Assembly (NCBI RefSeq): GCF_035984415.1
Contig: NZ_CP130720.1
Location: 3,596,001-3,660,000, forward strand
DNA: 64,000 nucleotides
DNA from: Streptomyces sp. NBC_01296
GTDB taxonomy: Bacteria > Actinomycetota > Actinomycetes > Streptomycetales > Streptomycetaceae
Reading direction: 5' to 3'
Below are positions 8,685 to 15,951 of the stretch, one piece after another (the first letter of the stretch is position 1; each line of letters begins with the position of its first letter). A model generated the notes under the pieces. The model ran no database searches and had not been told where the DNA came from. It worked only from the letters and a program-made list of their open reading frames with translations. The position numbers were made by a program, and so were the translations under genes.

Positions 8685-8700
8685 GTGACAGGCCTGTGAC
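8685..8700. promoter_or_regulatory. AfsQ1 binding site between afsQ1 and sigQ
   Basis: GTGAC at 8685-8689 and GTGAC at 8696-8700 are separated by exactly six bases, matching the published AfsQ1 consensus GTnAC-N6-GTnAC as I remember it. The site lies 94 bp upstream of the sigQ start and 70 bp upstream of afsQ1. Confidence 0.75.
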
Positions 8701-8793
8701 AGTCGGCGGACACCCCGGTTAAGTCCGCCGGGCAGTCTTCTACCAACGAAACCGAGCAGGATCCGAAGCAGACTCCACGACGGGGGGCGCGAG

Positions 8794-9498
8794 ATGAACA
8801 CGCTGCACAGCACCACCACCAGCGCGGTTGTCACGCGGCTGCACGATGTGAACCGCCGGGCAGGTGTCCGTTCGGTGACGGTCGCCCGTCCGCGGCCGGC
8901 GCACACGGTGGCCATCGACGCGAACACGTACCGGCCTTCCGTCCCGGAGCAGCACACGCCCGAGCTCTCCTCCACCTCGGAGGCCGAGTTCACGGCGTAC
9001 GTCCAGGAGCGGCGGGCCGCCCTGTACGCGACGGCCTTCCACCTGACCGGTGACCGTTACGAGGCCGAGGACCTGCTGCAGAGCGCGCTGTTCTCCACGT
9101 ACCGCGCCTGGGACCGGATCAGCGACAAGGCGGCCGTCGGCGGGTACCTGCGGCGCACGATGACGAACCTGCACATCAGCGCGTGGCGCCGGCGGAAGCT
9201 GAACGAGTACCCGACCGAGGAGCTCCCGGAGACGGCCTCGGACACGGACGCGATGCGGGGTACGGAGCTGCGCGCGGTGCTGTGGCAGGCGCTGGCCCGC
9301 ATCCCGGAGCCGCAGCGCACGATGCTGGTGCTGCGGTACTACGAAGGCCGTACCGACCCGGAGATCGCGGAGATCCTGGGCATCAGCGTCGGTACCGTGA
9401 AGTCGAGCATCTGGCGGTCGCTGCGGCGCCTGCGGGACGACGAGGTGCTGAGCTTCGGCCGCGACGAGGCGGAGTCCTTCGAGGAGCTCGTCGCGTAA
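8794..9498 (+). CDS. sigQ: ECF sigma factor SigQ
   Basis: 234-residue SigE-like sigma-70 factor. Region 2 begins near residue 70 (VQERRAALYATAFHLTGD, then AEDLLQSALFSTYRAW and YLRRTMTNLHISAWRRR); region 4 holds RTMLVLRYYEGRTDPEIAEILG and the recognition helix around VGTVKSSIWRSLRRLR. The first 65 residues are a long, non-conserved extension, so a later start is possible, though ATG at 8794 has a purine-rich GGGGGGCGCGAG upstream. The gene is divergent from afsQ1 and carries an AfsQ1 box in its promoter region; in S. coelicolor sigQ is a direct AfsQ1 target. No anti-sigma gene is adjacent. Confidence 0.92.
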   Translation: MNTLHSTTTSAVVTRLHDVNRRAGVRSVTVARPRPAHTVAIDANTYRPSVPEQHTPELSSTSEAEFTAYVQERRAALYATAFHLTGDRYEAEDLLQSALFSTYRAWDRISDKAAVGGYLRRTMTNLHISAWRRRKLNEYPTEELPETASDTDAMRGTELRAVLWQALARIPEPQRTMLVLRYYEGRTDPEIAEILGISVGTVKSSIWRSLRRLRDDEVLSFGRDEAESFEELVA

Positions 9499-9565
9499 CG
9501 CGGCACACCACAGACCATGGGCCAGGGGGCCCGTCCTACGGGGGTGGGACGGGGGCCTGCGGGGG

Positions 9566-9613
9566 GAGAAGGCGGGATCAGGCGGCCGGGGGTCCGCATG
9601 ATCCCGCCTTCTC
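9566..9613. terminator. Bidirectional hairpin terminator between sigQ and the kinase-like gene
   Basis: Perfect 15-bp inverted repeat, GAGAAGGCGGGATCA (9566-9580) and its complement (9599-9613), with an 18-base loop, in the gap between two convergent genes. Confidence 0.8.
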
Positions 9614-9649
9614 GCATGTCCGGCCCGGCCGACACCGTGGAACCGGCGG

Positions 9650-10282
9650 CTACGCCGGGGCGGCCGCGCGGTGGCGGCCCGCTGCGCAGGCGGCCAGGCG
9701 GCCGAGGGCCTCGTCGCGGCCGCAGGCGTGCGCGCCGAGGGCGGTGTGCCGGGCCACGATGCCCCGCTCCGCCCGCATCAGCCGCCATCCCCTGCGCAGC
9801 AGGAACGGCAGCGACTTGCGGCCCTCGCGCAGGTCCCGCATCAGCCTGCGCCGGAACGTCGTCGAGGGCCGCCCGCGCAGGCAGATGGCGTCCGCCAGCA
9901 GCCCCAGCTCCTGGCACCGGGCCACGATGTCCGCCGCGAAGATCCCCTCCGCGATGAACAGCGGGGTGCGGGAGATGTCCAGCGTCTCGGTACCCGTACG
10001 GGAGGACGTGGCGATGGAGTACACCGGCACCTCGGTACGGCCTGCCGCGCAGAGTTCCACGATCGCGGCGACCGCCACGTCCGCGTCCCAGGACAGCGGG
10101 GAGTCCCAGTCGATGTCGGAGCTGCCCTCGACCAGCGGGAGGGTCGGGTCGTCGGCCTCCTTGTAGAAGTCGTCCAGGCGCAGCACCGGCAGCCCGGAAC
10201 GGGCAGCCAACCTGGACTTGCCGGAGCCCGAGGGCCCGGTCAACAGGACGACACGCGTAGGCAAAGGAGAGGAAGAGCTCAC
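9650..10282 (-). CDS. Uridine kinase-like ATP-binding protein
   Basis: 210-residue P-loop protein. The Walker A loop GPSGSGKS is near residue 16, the typical kinase motif LRLDDFYKEADDP follows near residue 33, and IDWDSPLSWD resembles the substrate-binding segment of uridine/phosphoribulokinase-like kinases. IAEGIFAADIV stands at the Walker B position. The GTG at 10282 is chosen because it places the P-loop close to the N-terminus as in relatives; the longer frame to 10375 would run into the divergent promoter. It would phosphorylate a nucleoside or similar small molecule in the cytoplasm. It lies between afsQ and the deoC operon, but no nucleoside operator is seen at its start. Confidence 0.78.
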   Translation of the reverse strand: MSSSSPLPTRVVLLTGPSGSGKSRLAARSGLPVLRLDDFYKEADDPTLPLVEGSSDIDWDSPLSWDADVAVAAIVELCAAGRTEVPVYSIATSSRTGTETLDISRTPLFIAEGIFAADIVARCQELGLLADAICLRGRPSTTFRRRLMRDLREGRKSLPFLLRRGWRLMRAERGIVARHTALGAHACGRDEALGRLAACAAGRHRAAAPA

Positions 10283-10334
10283 GGGACACCAGTCTGAACC
10301 ATTCCCCCGCGCAGGGGATGCCTCCGGTGGCCGG

Positions 10335-10365
10335 TTGGTATCCAGGATCACACCTCGACTACGCT
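10335..10365 (+). promoter_or_regulatory. Promoter of the small secreted protein
   Basis: -35 TTGGTA (10335-10340) and -10 TACGCT (10360-10365) with a 19-bp spacer stand 37 bp upstream of the ATG at 10403. Confidence 0.5.
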
Positions 10366-10402
10366 GCGTGCGCACGCGACTACGACCTCAGGCGGGATCC
10401 CC

Positions 10403-10747
10403 ATGGCACGTCACGCAGCCCCCGGCAGCTCCACGCTGCGCTCCGCAGGCCTCACGCTCTCCATGGCCGGTGCGGCCCTGGCCATGGCCGCCGGCGGCGC
10501 CCAGGCCGGTGAGCTCTCGGTCCCGGCGGCCCTCGCCGGGGTCGCCGACCCCATCGCGAACCTCAAGGTGAACCCCCTGGCACACACCGGCGTGGACCCG
10601 CTCGACAACGGCGTGGCCACCAAGGTCGCCGACTTCCCGGCGGTCGGCACCACCATGGTCACGGGGATCCTGACGCAGGGGCCGTCCATCGGCGAGCTGC
10701 CCGAGGCGGCCGCGTCCTCGCTGCTCGGCCCGCTGCTGCCGAAGTAG
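10403..10747 (+). CDS. Small secreted protein of unknown function, 114 aa
   Basis: The N-terminus has a positive region, a hydrophobic core (LTLSMAGAALAMAA) and an AQA-type signal peptidase site near residue 36, so the mature product of about 78 residues is exported. The mature part is rich in Ala, Pro and Gly with VADPIANLKVNPLAHTG and ends SLLGPLLPK; there is no Cys and no membrane anchor. I do not recognise a domain. The strong bidirectional hairpin at 10771-10803 follows. A similar small exported protein with a different sequence is at 18740-19015. The function is unknown; a surface or cell-wall role is only a guess. Confidence 0.7.
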   Translation: MARHAAPGSSTLRSAGLTLSMAGAALAMAAGGAQAGELSVPAALAGVADPIANLKVNPLAHTGVDPLDNGVATKVADFPAVGTTMVTGILTQGPSIGELPEAAASSLLGPLLPK

Positions 10748-10770
10748 CCGGGAGTACCGGGGCGCGAAAA

Positions 10771-10809
10771 GGCCCCGGCAGCACGGGGGACGCTGCCGGG
10801 GCCGGTTTT
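10771..10809. terminator. Strong bidirectional terminator
   Basis: Perfect 12-bp stem GGCCCCGGCAGC (10771-10782) and GCTGCCGGGGCC (10792-10803) with a nine-base loop, preceded by AAAA and followed by GGTTTT, so it works in both directions for the convergent genes. Confidence 0.88.
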
Positions 10810-10839
10810 CGCAGGGCCCTTCTCGTTACAGGGGTCGGC

Positions 10840-11739
10840 CTAGTACGAGGATCCGCCCGAGCCCAGCGAACCCGTGGGGTGCCAGACCGTCTTCGTCTCC
10901 AGGAACGCCGTCATGCGCGACGTACCAGGGTCGGCGCTCCAGTCGTCCACAGGCTGTGGACGCAGGACGCGCTTGAGGTTGTCGGCCGCCGCGATCTCCA
11001 GCTCCTTGGCCAGCGCCGTATCGGCACCCGCCAGGTCGATCGCGTTGACGTCCTGGTGGGACGCCAGGTGCGGGCCCATCTCGCCGGCCTTGCCGGACAG
11101 GATGTTGACGACGCCGCCCGGCAGGTCGGAGGTGGCCAGCACCTCGCCCAGGGAAAGGGCCGGAAGCGGCGCCTTCTCCGAGGCGATCACGACCGCGGTG
11201 TTGCCCGTCGCGATGACGGGGGCGATCACCGAGATCAGGCCCAGGAACGAGGAGTCCTGCGGGGCGACGACGGTGACGACGCCCGTCGGCTCCGGGGTGG
11301 AGAGGTTGAAGAACGGGCCCGCGACCGGGTTGGCCCCGCCCACGATCTGGGCGATCTTGTCGGTCCAGCCCGCGTACCAGACCCAGCGGTCGATGGCCGC
11401 GTCGACGACCGCGGCCGCCTTCGACTTGGACAGGCCCTCGGCCTCGCCGACCTCGCGGACGAACTGCTCGCGGCGGCCCTCCAGCATCTCGGCGATGCGG
11501 TAGAGGATCTGCCCGCGGTTGTACGCGGTCGCGCCCGACCAGCCGCCGAAGGCCTTGCGGGCCGCGACGACCGCGTCCCGCGCGTCCTTGCGGGAGGACA
11601 GCGGGGCGTTGGCCAGCCACTTGCCCTTGGAGTCCTGCACCTCGTACACCCGGCCGCTCTCGGAGCGGGGGAACTTGCCCCCGACGTACAGCTTGTAGGT
11701 CTTGAAGACGCTCAGACGCGTCGCAGAAGACTCAGACAT
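10840..11739 (-). CDS. Truncated, catalytically void aldehyde dehydrogenase-like protein (possible ALDH16 second domain)
   Basis: 299 residues against about 480 for the family. It keeps the N-terminal fold (YKLYVGGKFPRSESG, then a Rossmann part with PQDSSFLGLISVIAPVIATGN) and a C-terminal tail (LETKTVWHPTG) like the ALDH oligomerisation strand. It lacks the ELGGK Glu motif, and the whole catalytic domain with the nucleophilic Cys is missing; the NAD-binding KPAE motif has become IASEK. It therefore cannot work as an oxidoreductase alone. ATG at 11739 overlaps the end of the full-length ALDH gene by eight bases, so the two are coupled. A structural subunit for that enzyme is the best guess. 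Confidence 0.82.
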   Translation of the reverse strand: MSESSATRLSVFKTYKLYVGGKFPRSESGRVYEVQDSKGKWLANAPLSSRKDARDAVVAARKAFGGWSGATAYNRGQILYRIAEMLEGRREQFVREVGEAEGLSKSKAAAVVDAAIDRWVWYAGWTDKIAQIVGGANPVAGPFFNLSTPEPTGVVTVVAPQDSSFLGLISVIAPVIATGNTAVVIASEKAPLPALSLGEVLATSDLPGGVVNILSGKAGEMGPHLASHQDVNAIDLAGADTALAKELEIAAADNLKRVLRPQPVDDWSADPGTSRMTAFLETKTVWHPTGSLGSGGSSY

Positions 11740-13168
11740 CGAGGTAGCCCTCCAGGCCGTGGCGGCCGCCCTCGCGGCCGAAGCCCGACTCCTTGTAGCC
11801 GCCGAAGGGCGAGGTCGGGTCGAACTTGTTGAACGTGTTGGCCCAGACGACACCGGCGCGGAGCTTGTTCGCGACCGCGAGGATGCGCGAGCCCTTCTCC
11901 GTCCAGATGCCGGCGGACAGGCCGTACTGGCTGTTGTTGGCCTTGGCGACGGCCTCGTCGGGCGTACGGAAGGTCAGCACGGACAGCACCGGGCCGAAGA
12001 TCTCGTCGCGGGCGACGGTGTGCGCCTGGGTGACGTTCGTGAAGAGCGTCGGGGCGAACCAGTAGCCGGAGGACGGCAGCTCGCACGCCGGGGACCAGCG
12101 CTCGGCGCCCTCGGCCTCGCCGGTCTCCGCGAGCGCGGTGATGCGGGCCAGCTGCTCGGCGGAGTTGATCGCGCCGATGTCGGTGTTCTTGTCGAGCGGG
12201 TCGCCCAGGCGCAGCGTGGAGAGGCGGCGCTTGAGGGAGTCCAGCAGCTCGTCGTGGATCGACTCCTGGACCAGCAGGCGCGAGCCCGCGCAGCAGACCT
12301 GGCCCTGGTTGAAGAAGATGCCGTTGACGATGCCCTCGACGGCCTGGTCGATGGGGGCGTCATCGAAGACGATGTTGGCGCCCTTGCCGCCCAGTTCCAG
12401 GGTGACCTTCTTGTCCGTACCGGCGATCTGGCGGGCGATGGCCTTGCCGACCGCGGTCGAGCCGGTGAAGGCGACCTTGTTGACGTCCGGGTGCTCGACG
12501 AGGGCCGCGCCCGCGTCGCCGTAACCCGTGAGGATGTTGACGACGCCCTTGGGCAGGCCCGCCTGGCGGCAGATGTCCGCGAAGAACAGCGCGGAGAGCG
12601 GAGTCGTCTCGGCGGGCTTGAGGACGACCGTGTTGCCGGCGGCGAGCGCCGGAGCGATCTTCCACGCCAGCATCAGCAGCGGGAAGTTCCACGGGATGAC
12701 CTGGCCGGCGACGCCCAGCGGGCGCGGGTTCGGCCCGTAGCCGGCGTGGCCGAGCTTGTCGGCCCAGCCCGCGTAGTAGAAGAAGTGCGCGGCGACGAGC
12801 GGGAGGTCCGCGTCGCGGGTCTCCTTGATCGGCTTGCCGTTGTCCAGGGTCTCCAGGACGGCCAGCTCGCGGCTGCGCTCCTGGATGATCCGGGCGATGC
12901 GGAAGAGGTACTTGGCGCGCTCGGAGCCGGGCAGCGCGGACCAGGTCGCGAACGCCTTGCGGGCGGCCTTGACGGCGCGGTCGACGTCGGCGGCGCCGGC
13001 TTGGGCGACCTCGGCGAGGACCTCCTCGGAGGACGGCGAGACGGTCTTGAAGACCTTGCCGTCGGCGGCGTCGGTGAACTCACCGTCGATGAAGAGCCCG
13101 TACGAGGGGGCGATGTCGACGACCGAGCGGGACTCGGGAGCCGGTGCGTACTCGAATGCAGATGCCAT
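11732..13168 (-). CDS. Aldehyde dehydrogenase family protein (catalytic partner)
   Basis: 478-residue NAD(P)-dependent aldehyde dehydrogenase. Landmarks: PWNFPLLMLAWK near residue 155, KPAETTPLSAL near 183, FTGSTAVGK near 234, catalytic base ELGGK near 257 and nucleophile in FFNQGQVCCAGSR near 285-292, so it is active by sequence. It ends at HGLEGYLDV, just before the last oligomerisation strand, which is instead present in the downstream truncated protein. The gene starts five bases after the deoC stop. DeoC releases acetaldehyde, so oxidation of acetaldehyde to acetate is a reasonable role; the substrate is inferred from the operon. Confidence 0.9.
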   Translation of the reverse strand: MASAFEYAPAPESRSVVDIAPSYGLFIDGEFTDAADGKVFKTVSPSSEEVLAEVAQAGAADVDRAVKAARKAFATWSALPGSERAKYLFRIARIIQERSRELAVLETLDNGKPIKETRDADLPLVAAHFFYYAGWADKLGHAGYGPNPRPLGVAGQVIPWNFPLLMLAWKIAPALAAGNTVVLKPAETTPLSALFFADICRQAGLPKGVVNILTGYGDAGAALVEHPDVNKVAFTGSTAVGKAIARQIAGTDKKVTLELGGKGANIVFDDAPIDQAVEGIVNGIFFNQGQVCCAGSRLLVQESIHDELLDSLKRRLSTLRLGDPLDKNTDIGAINSAEQLARITALAETGEAEGAERWSPACELPSSGYWFAPTLFTNVTQAHTVARDEIFGPVLSVLTFRTPDEAVAKANNSQYGLSAGIWTEKGSRILAVANKLRAGVVWANTFNKFDPTSPFGGYKESGFGREGGRHGLEGYLDV

Positions 13169-13173
13169 GGTGA

Positions 13174-14142
13174 TCAGTCCACCGTCACGTAGTCGGGACC
13201 GGAGTAACGGCCGGTGCTCAGCTTCTGGCGCTGCATCAACAGGTCGTTGAGCAGGCTGGAGGCGCCGAAGCGGAACCAGTGGTTGGTCAGCCAGTCCTCG
13301 CCCACGGTCTCGTTGACCAGGACCAGGAACTTGATGGCGTCCTTGGTGGTCCGGATGCCGCCGGCCGGCTTCACGCCGATCTGGATTCCAGTCTGCGCCT
13401 TGAAGTCGCGGACGGCCTCGAGCATCAGCAGCGTGTTGGCGGGGGTGGCGTTGACGCCGACCTTGCCGGTGGAGGTCTTGATGAAGTCGGCGCCCGCGAG
13501 CATGCCGATCCAGGAGGCCCGGCGGATGTTGTCGTACGTCGACAGCTCGCCGGTCTCGAAGATGACCTTGAGGCGGGCGGCGGTGCCGTCGGGGCGTACG
13601 CACGCCTCCTTGACGGCCCTGATCAGCTCGTACGTCTCCAGGTAGCGGCCGGCGAGGAAGGCGCCACGGTCGATGACCATGTCGATCTCGTCGGCGCCGG
13701 CGGCGACGGCGTCACGGGTGTCCGCGAGCTTGACGGGCAGCGCGGCGCGGCCGGCCGGGAAGGCCGTGGCGACGGAGGCCACCTTGACGTCGGCGCCGTT
13801 CAGGGCGGCCTTGGCGGTGGCCACCATGTCGGGGTAGACGCAGACCGCGGCGGTCATGGGAGTGCTGCGGTCGGTCGGGTCGGGATTGGCGGCCTTGGCG
13901 GAGAGCGCTCGGACCTTGCCCGGGGTGTCCGCACCCTCAAGCGTGGTCAGGTCGATCATCGAAATGGCCAGGTCAATGGCGTACGCCTTGGCCGTGGTCT
14001 TGATCGAACGGGTACCGAGCGCGGCCGCGCGGGCCTCCAGGCCGACGGCGTCTACGCCGGGCAGCCCGTGCAGGAAGCGGCGCAGCGCGCTGTCGGACGT
14101 CGTCACGTCAGCGAATGCGGTGAGGGTAGTGGGCATGGTCAC
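13174..14142 (-). CDS. deoC: Deoxyribose-phosphate aldolase
   Basis: 322 residues, class I aldolase cleaving 2-deoxyribose-5-phosphate to acetaldehyde and glyceraldehyde-3-phosphate. The Schiff-base lysine is in LKVIFETG (near residue 191), the proton-relay lysine in KPAGGIRTT (near 258), and DMVIDRGAFL matches the conserved strand. The GTG at 14142 is chosen over the ATG two codons later because a TATGCT box ends six bases before it, which makes the message leaderless. An exact copy of the palindromic operator sits directly upstream of that box. It is the first gene of a deoC-ALDH-ALDH-like operon. Confidence 0.93.
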   Translation of the reverse strand: MTMPTTLTAFADVTTSDSALRRFLHGLPGVDAVGLEARAAALGTRSIKTTAKAYAIDLAISMIDLTTLEGADTPGKVRALSAKAANPDPTDRSTPMTAAVCVYPDMVATAKAALNGADVKVASVATAFPAGRAALPVKLADTRDAVAAGADEIDMVIDRGAFLAGRYLETYELIRAVKEACVRPDGTAARLKVIFETGELSTYDNIRRASWIGMLAGADFIKTSTGKVGVNATPANTLLMLEAVRDFKAQTGIQIGVKPAGGIRTTKDAIKFLVLVNETVGEDWLTNHWFRFGASSLLNDLLMQRQKLSTGRYSGPDYVTVD

Positions 14143-14148
14143 AAGATG

Positions 14149-14167
14149 AGCATATCTACGCGCGTAG
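14149..14167 (-). promoter_or_regulatory. Nucleoside-regulon operator and leaderless promoter of deoC
   Basis: CTACGCGCGTAG is at 14156-14167 and the -10 box TATGCT (minus strand, 14154-14149) follows after one base. Six bases then separate it from the GTG at 14142. The operator thus occupies the promoter spacer. Confidence 0.78.
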
Positions 14168-14444
14168 CGGCCTGTCACCCCCCGAGGCCGCACATCTGTG
14201 CGGGGTTGGCCACATCCGGGCGGGGCGGGGATCCGGCCGGACTCCGGCCTGCGGACCGCTGACCTCCGCTTTTCCTGTTACACCGCGCGGACAGGAACCC
14301 GATCGTCCGGTCGAACGAGATCCGTAAATTTCTCTTCAGCAGCCCGCCAGACCTCACCGGATGAAAGCTTCGGCAGAGAACCCGTAGAGAAAAGGGGCAT
14401 GCGACTCTCCCAACCTTCCCGCGACAAAGCTTCCAGGAGTCGTT
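14168..14444 (+). other. Intergenic region between deoC and the surface protein gene
   Basis: Beyond the deoC operator at the left edge this stretch has no credible gene. Near the right end AGGAG (14433-14437 area) serves as ribosome binding site for the ATG at 14445. Two AAAGCTTC/AAAGCTTCC stretches about 60 bp apart (near 14365 and 14427) are noticeable in this GC-rich background, with no assigned role. Confidence 0.4.
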
Positions 14445-15188
14445 ATGCGTACCGCCCTCCGCACCTCGATCGTCACCGCCGCCCTCGCCGGGGCCCTGCT
14501 CGCGCCGGCCGCGACGGCCCTCGCCGCGCCCGCCCCGCAGGCCGTCACCTCGGTGACCGCGGTGTCTGCGGTGTCTGCGGTGTCTGCGGTGTCTGCGGCC
14601 TCGTCGGACAAGGGCCGCTACGACGGCGAGATCCACCTCGTCGGCGACCGGGTGATCGCGGTGCTGCGCAACGACGTCGAGGGCCCCGAGGTCTGGATCC
14701 GCGCCGTCGGCGACAACTGGAAGCCGGCCGACGGCTGGGCGGGCCGGGTGCTGGCGAAGCTGGACCTCTCGAACCGCGTCGCGGTGCTCGACGGCACCGA
14801 GTACAAGCTCACCGACGAGGGCCGCTACGGGCTCAACGTCCACCGGCAGGGCGAGGGCGCTTCGGACTTCTACCTGCTGCCGAAGGCCGCGCCGACCACC
14901 ACGCCCTCCACCAAGCCGTCGACCCAGCCCTCCGCCAAGCCCTCCGCCAAGCCCTCCGCGCAGCCGACCGCCAAGGTCACCGTCAAGCCGGCCGCCGACG
15001 TGAAGCCGCAGACGGGCGCGCAGACCGTGGTCGTCCCGCAGGGCGCGGTCGCCGCCGGCGCGGAGATCGCCGCCGAGGACACCGACAACAGCACCACCGT
15101 GGCCGCCGGCGCCGGTCTCGTCGCGATCCTCGCCGTGCTCGGTGCGGCCCTGATGGTCCGCTCCCGCCGCGCCCGCAACGGCGCCTGA
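14445..15188 (+). CDS. Exported cell-surface protein with C-terminal membrane anchor
   Basis: 247 residues. Signal peptide with core AALAGALLAPAATALA and cleavage near residue 28; then a (VSA)n stretch; a compact domain of about 80 residues (GEIHLVGDRVIAV to YGLNVHRQGEG); a Ser/Pro/Lys linker (TKPSTQPSAKPSAKPS); and a C-terminal membrane helix (VAAGAGLVAILAVLGAAL) with the basic tail RSRRARNGA. No LPxTG or LAxTG precedes the helix, although a sortase-like gene follows 102 bp downstream. AGGAG eight bases upstream fixes the ATG. Likely anchored in the membrane and spanning the wall by its linker. Function unknown. Confidence 0.78.
   Translation: MRTALRTSIVTAALAGALLAPAATALAAPAPQAVTSVTAVSAVSAVSAVSAASSDKGRYDGEIHLVGDRVIAVLRNDVEGPEVWIRAVGDNWKPADGWAGRVLAKLDLSNRVAVLDGTEYKLTDEGRYGLNVHRQGEGASDFYLLPKAAPTTTPSTKPSTQPSAKPSAKPSAQPTAKVTVKPAADVKPQTGAQTVVVPQGAVAAGAEIAAEDTDNSTTVAAGAGLVAILAVLGAALMVRSRRARNGA
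14562..14597 (+). repeat. Four 9-bp tandem repeats inside the surface protein gene
   Basis: Four exact copies of GTGTCTGCG encode Val-Ser-Ala four times. They use TCT for Ser, a rare codon here, which fits recent duplication by slippage. Confidence 0.9.
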
Positions 15189-15290
15189 GCGGCATCCCTG
15201 CCCTCACGGTTCCTGCCTGTTCCTCCCCGTTCCGCCATCCGGCGGGCCACCTCCGCGGTGGCCCGCCGGGCCCGCTTCCCGGAGCACCCC

Positions 15291-15926
15291 ATGGCCCACC
15301 GCGTCCGCCCCCTGCTCGCCGCCGCCCTGCTCGGCCCGCTCGCCCTCGCCGCCCTGACCGGCTGCGGCGGCGCACCGGCCGCCCCCACGCCCCCGCCGCA
15401 CATCGCCGCGGCCGCCGCGCCCGCGCCGGCCGCGGCGTCGTCCGCCGGGGCGTCGGCCGCGCCCGCCACCCCGCTGCCCGCCTCGGAGCCCGTACGGGTA
15501 CGGATCCCCGCGGCCGGGGTGGACGCGGGCCCGCTGCTGGAACTGGGCCTGGCCGCCAACGGCACCGTCGAGGTGCCCTCCGTGGCGGACGGGAACCGGA
15601 TCGGCTGGTACACCAAGGCCGTCACCCCGGGCGAGACCGGCCCGGCCGTACTGATCGGACACTTCGACACCGCGCGCGGCCCTGCCGTCCTGCGCAACGT
15701 CTCGAAGATCCGCACCGGTGACGAGATCACCGTCTCCCGGGCGGACGGCACCACCGCCGTCTTCCGGGTGCGCGAGCTGGAACAGGTCGACAAGAAGAAC
15801 TTCCCGACCGCCAAGGTGTACGGGAACACCGCGCGCCCCGAGCTGCGGGTGATCACCTGCGGCGGCGAGATCACCGAAGGCCACCGCCCCGACAACATCA
15901 TCGTGTACGCCGATCTCGTGGGCTGA
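15291..15926 (+). CDS. Class F-type sortase, predicted lipoprotein
   Basis: 211 residues. N-terminal signal with lipobox LAALTGC near residue 24, then an Ala/Pro-rich spacer of about 45 residues, then a sortase domain (VRVRIPAAGVDAG to the end). The catalytic residues are present: His in GHFDTARGPAVL, Cys in VITCGG, Arg in EGHRPDNIIVY. Class F sortases are typical of actinobacteria and are thought to attach proteins to the wall. ATG at 15291 has GGAG eight bases upstream and is preferred to an earlier in-frame start at 15258. A lipid-anchored form is inferred from the lipobox. The neighbouring surface protein lacks a canonical sorting signal. Confidence 0.85.
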   Translation: MAHRVRPLLAAALLGPLALAALTGCGGAPAAPTPPPHIAAAAAPAPAAASSAGASAAPATPLPASEPVRVRIPAAGVDAGPLLELGLAANGTVEVPSVADGNRIGWYTKAVTPGETGPAVLIGHFDTARGPAVLRNVSKIRTGDEITVSRADGTTAVFRVRELEQVDKKNFPTAKVYGNTARPELRVITCGGEITEGHRPDNIIVYADLVG

Positions 15927-15938
15927 GACGGCTTGAGG

Positions 15939-15944
15939 CAGAAT
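15939..15944 (+). promoter_or_regulatory. -10 box of the PH-domain gene (leaderless)
   Basis: CAGAAT ends seven bases before the ATG at 15952; the downstream bases CGGGCGC plus ATGAGC closely resemble the arrangement before the gene at 56016. Confidence 0.45.
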
Positions 15945-15951
15945 CGGGCGC

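Noticed and set aside
10840..11739. Short ALDH as a decayed pseudogene
   Set aside because: The frame is intact, codon use is normal, the start is coupled to the previous gene and both ends of the fold are retained, so it looks functional rather than decayed.
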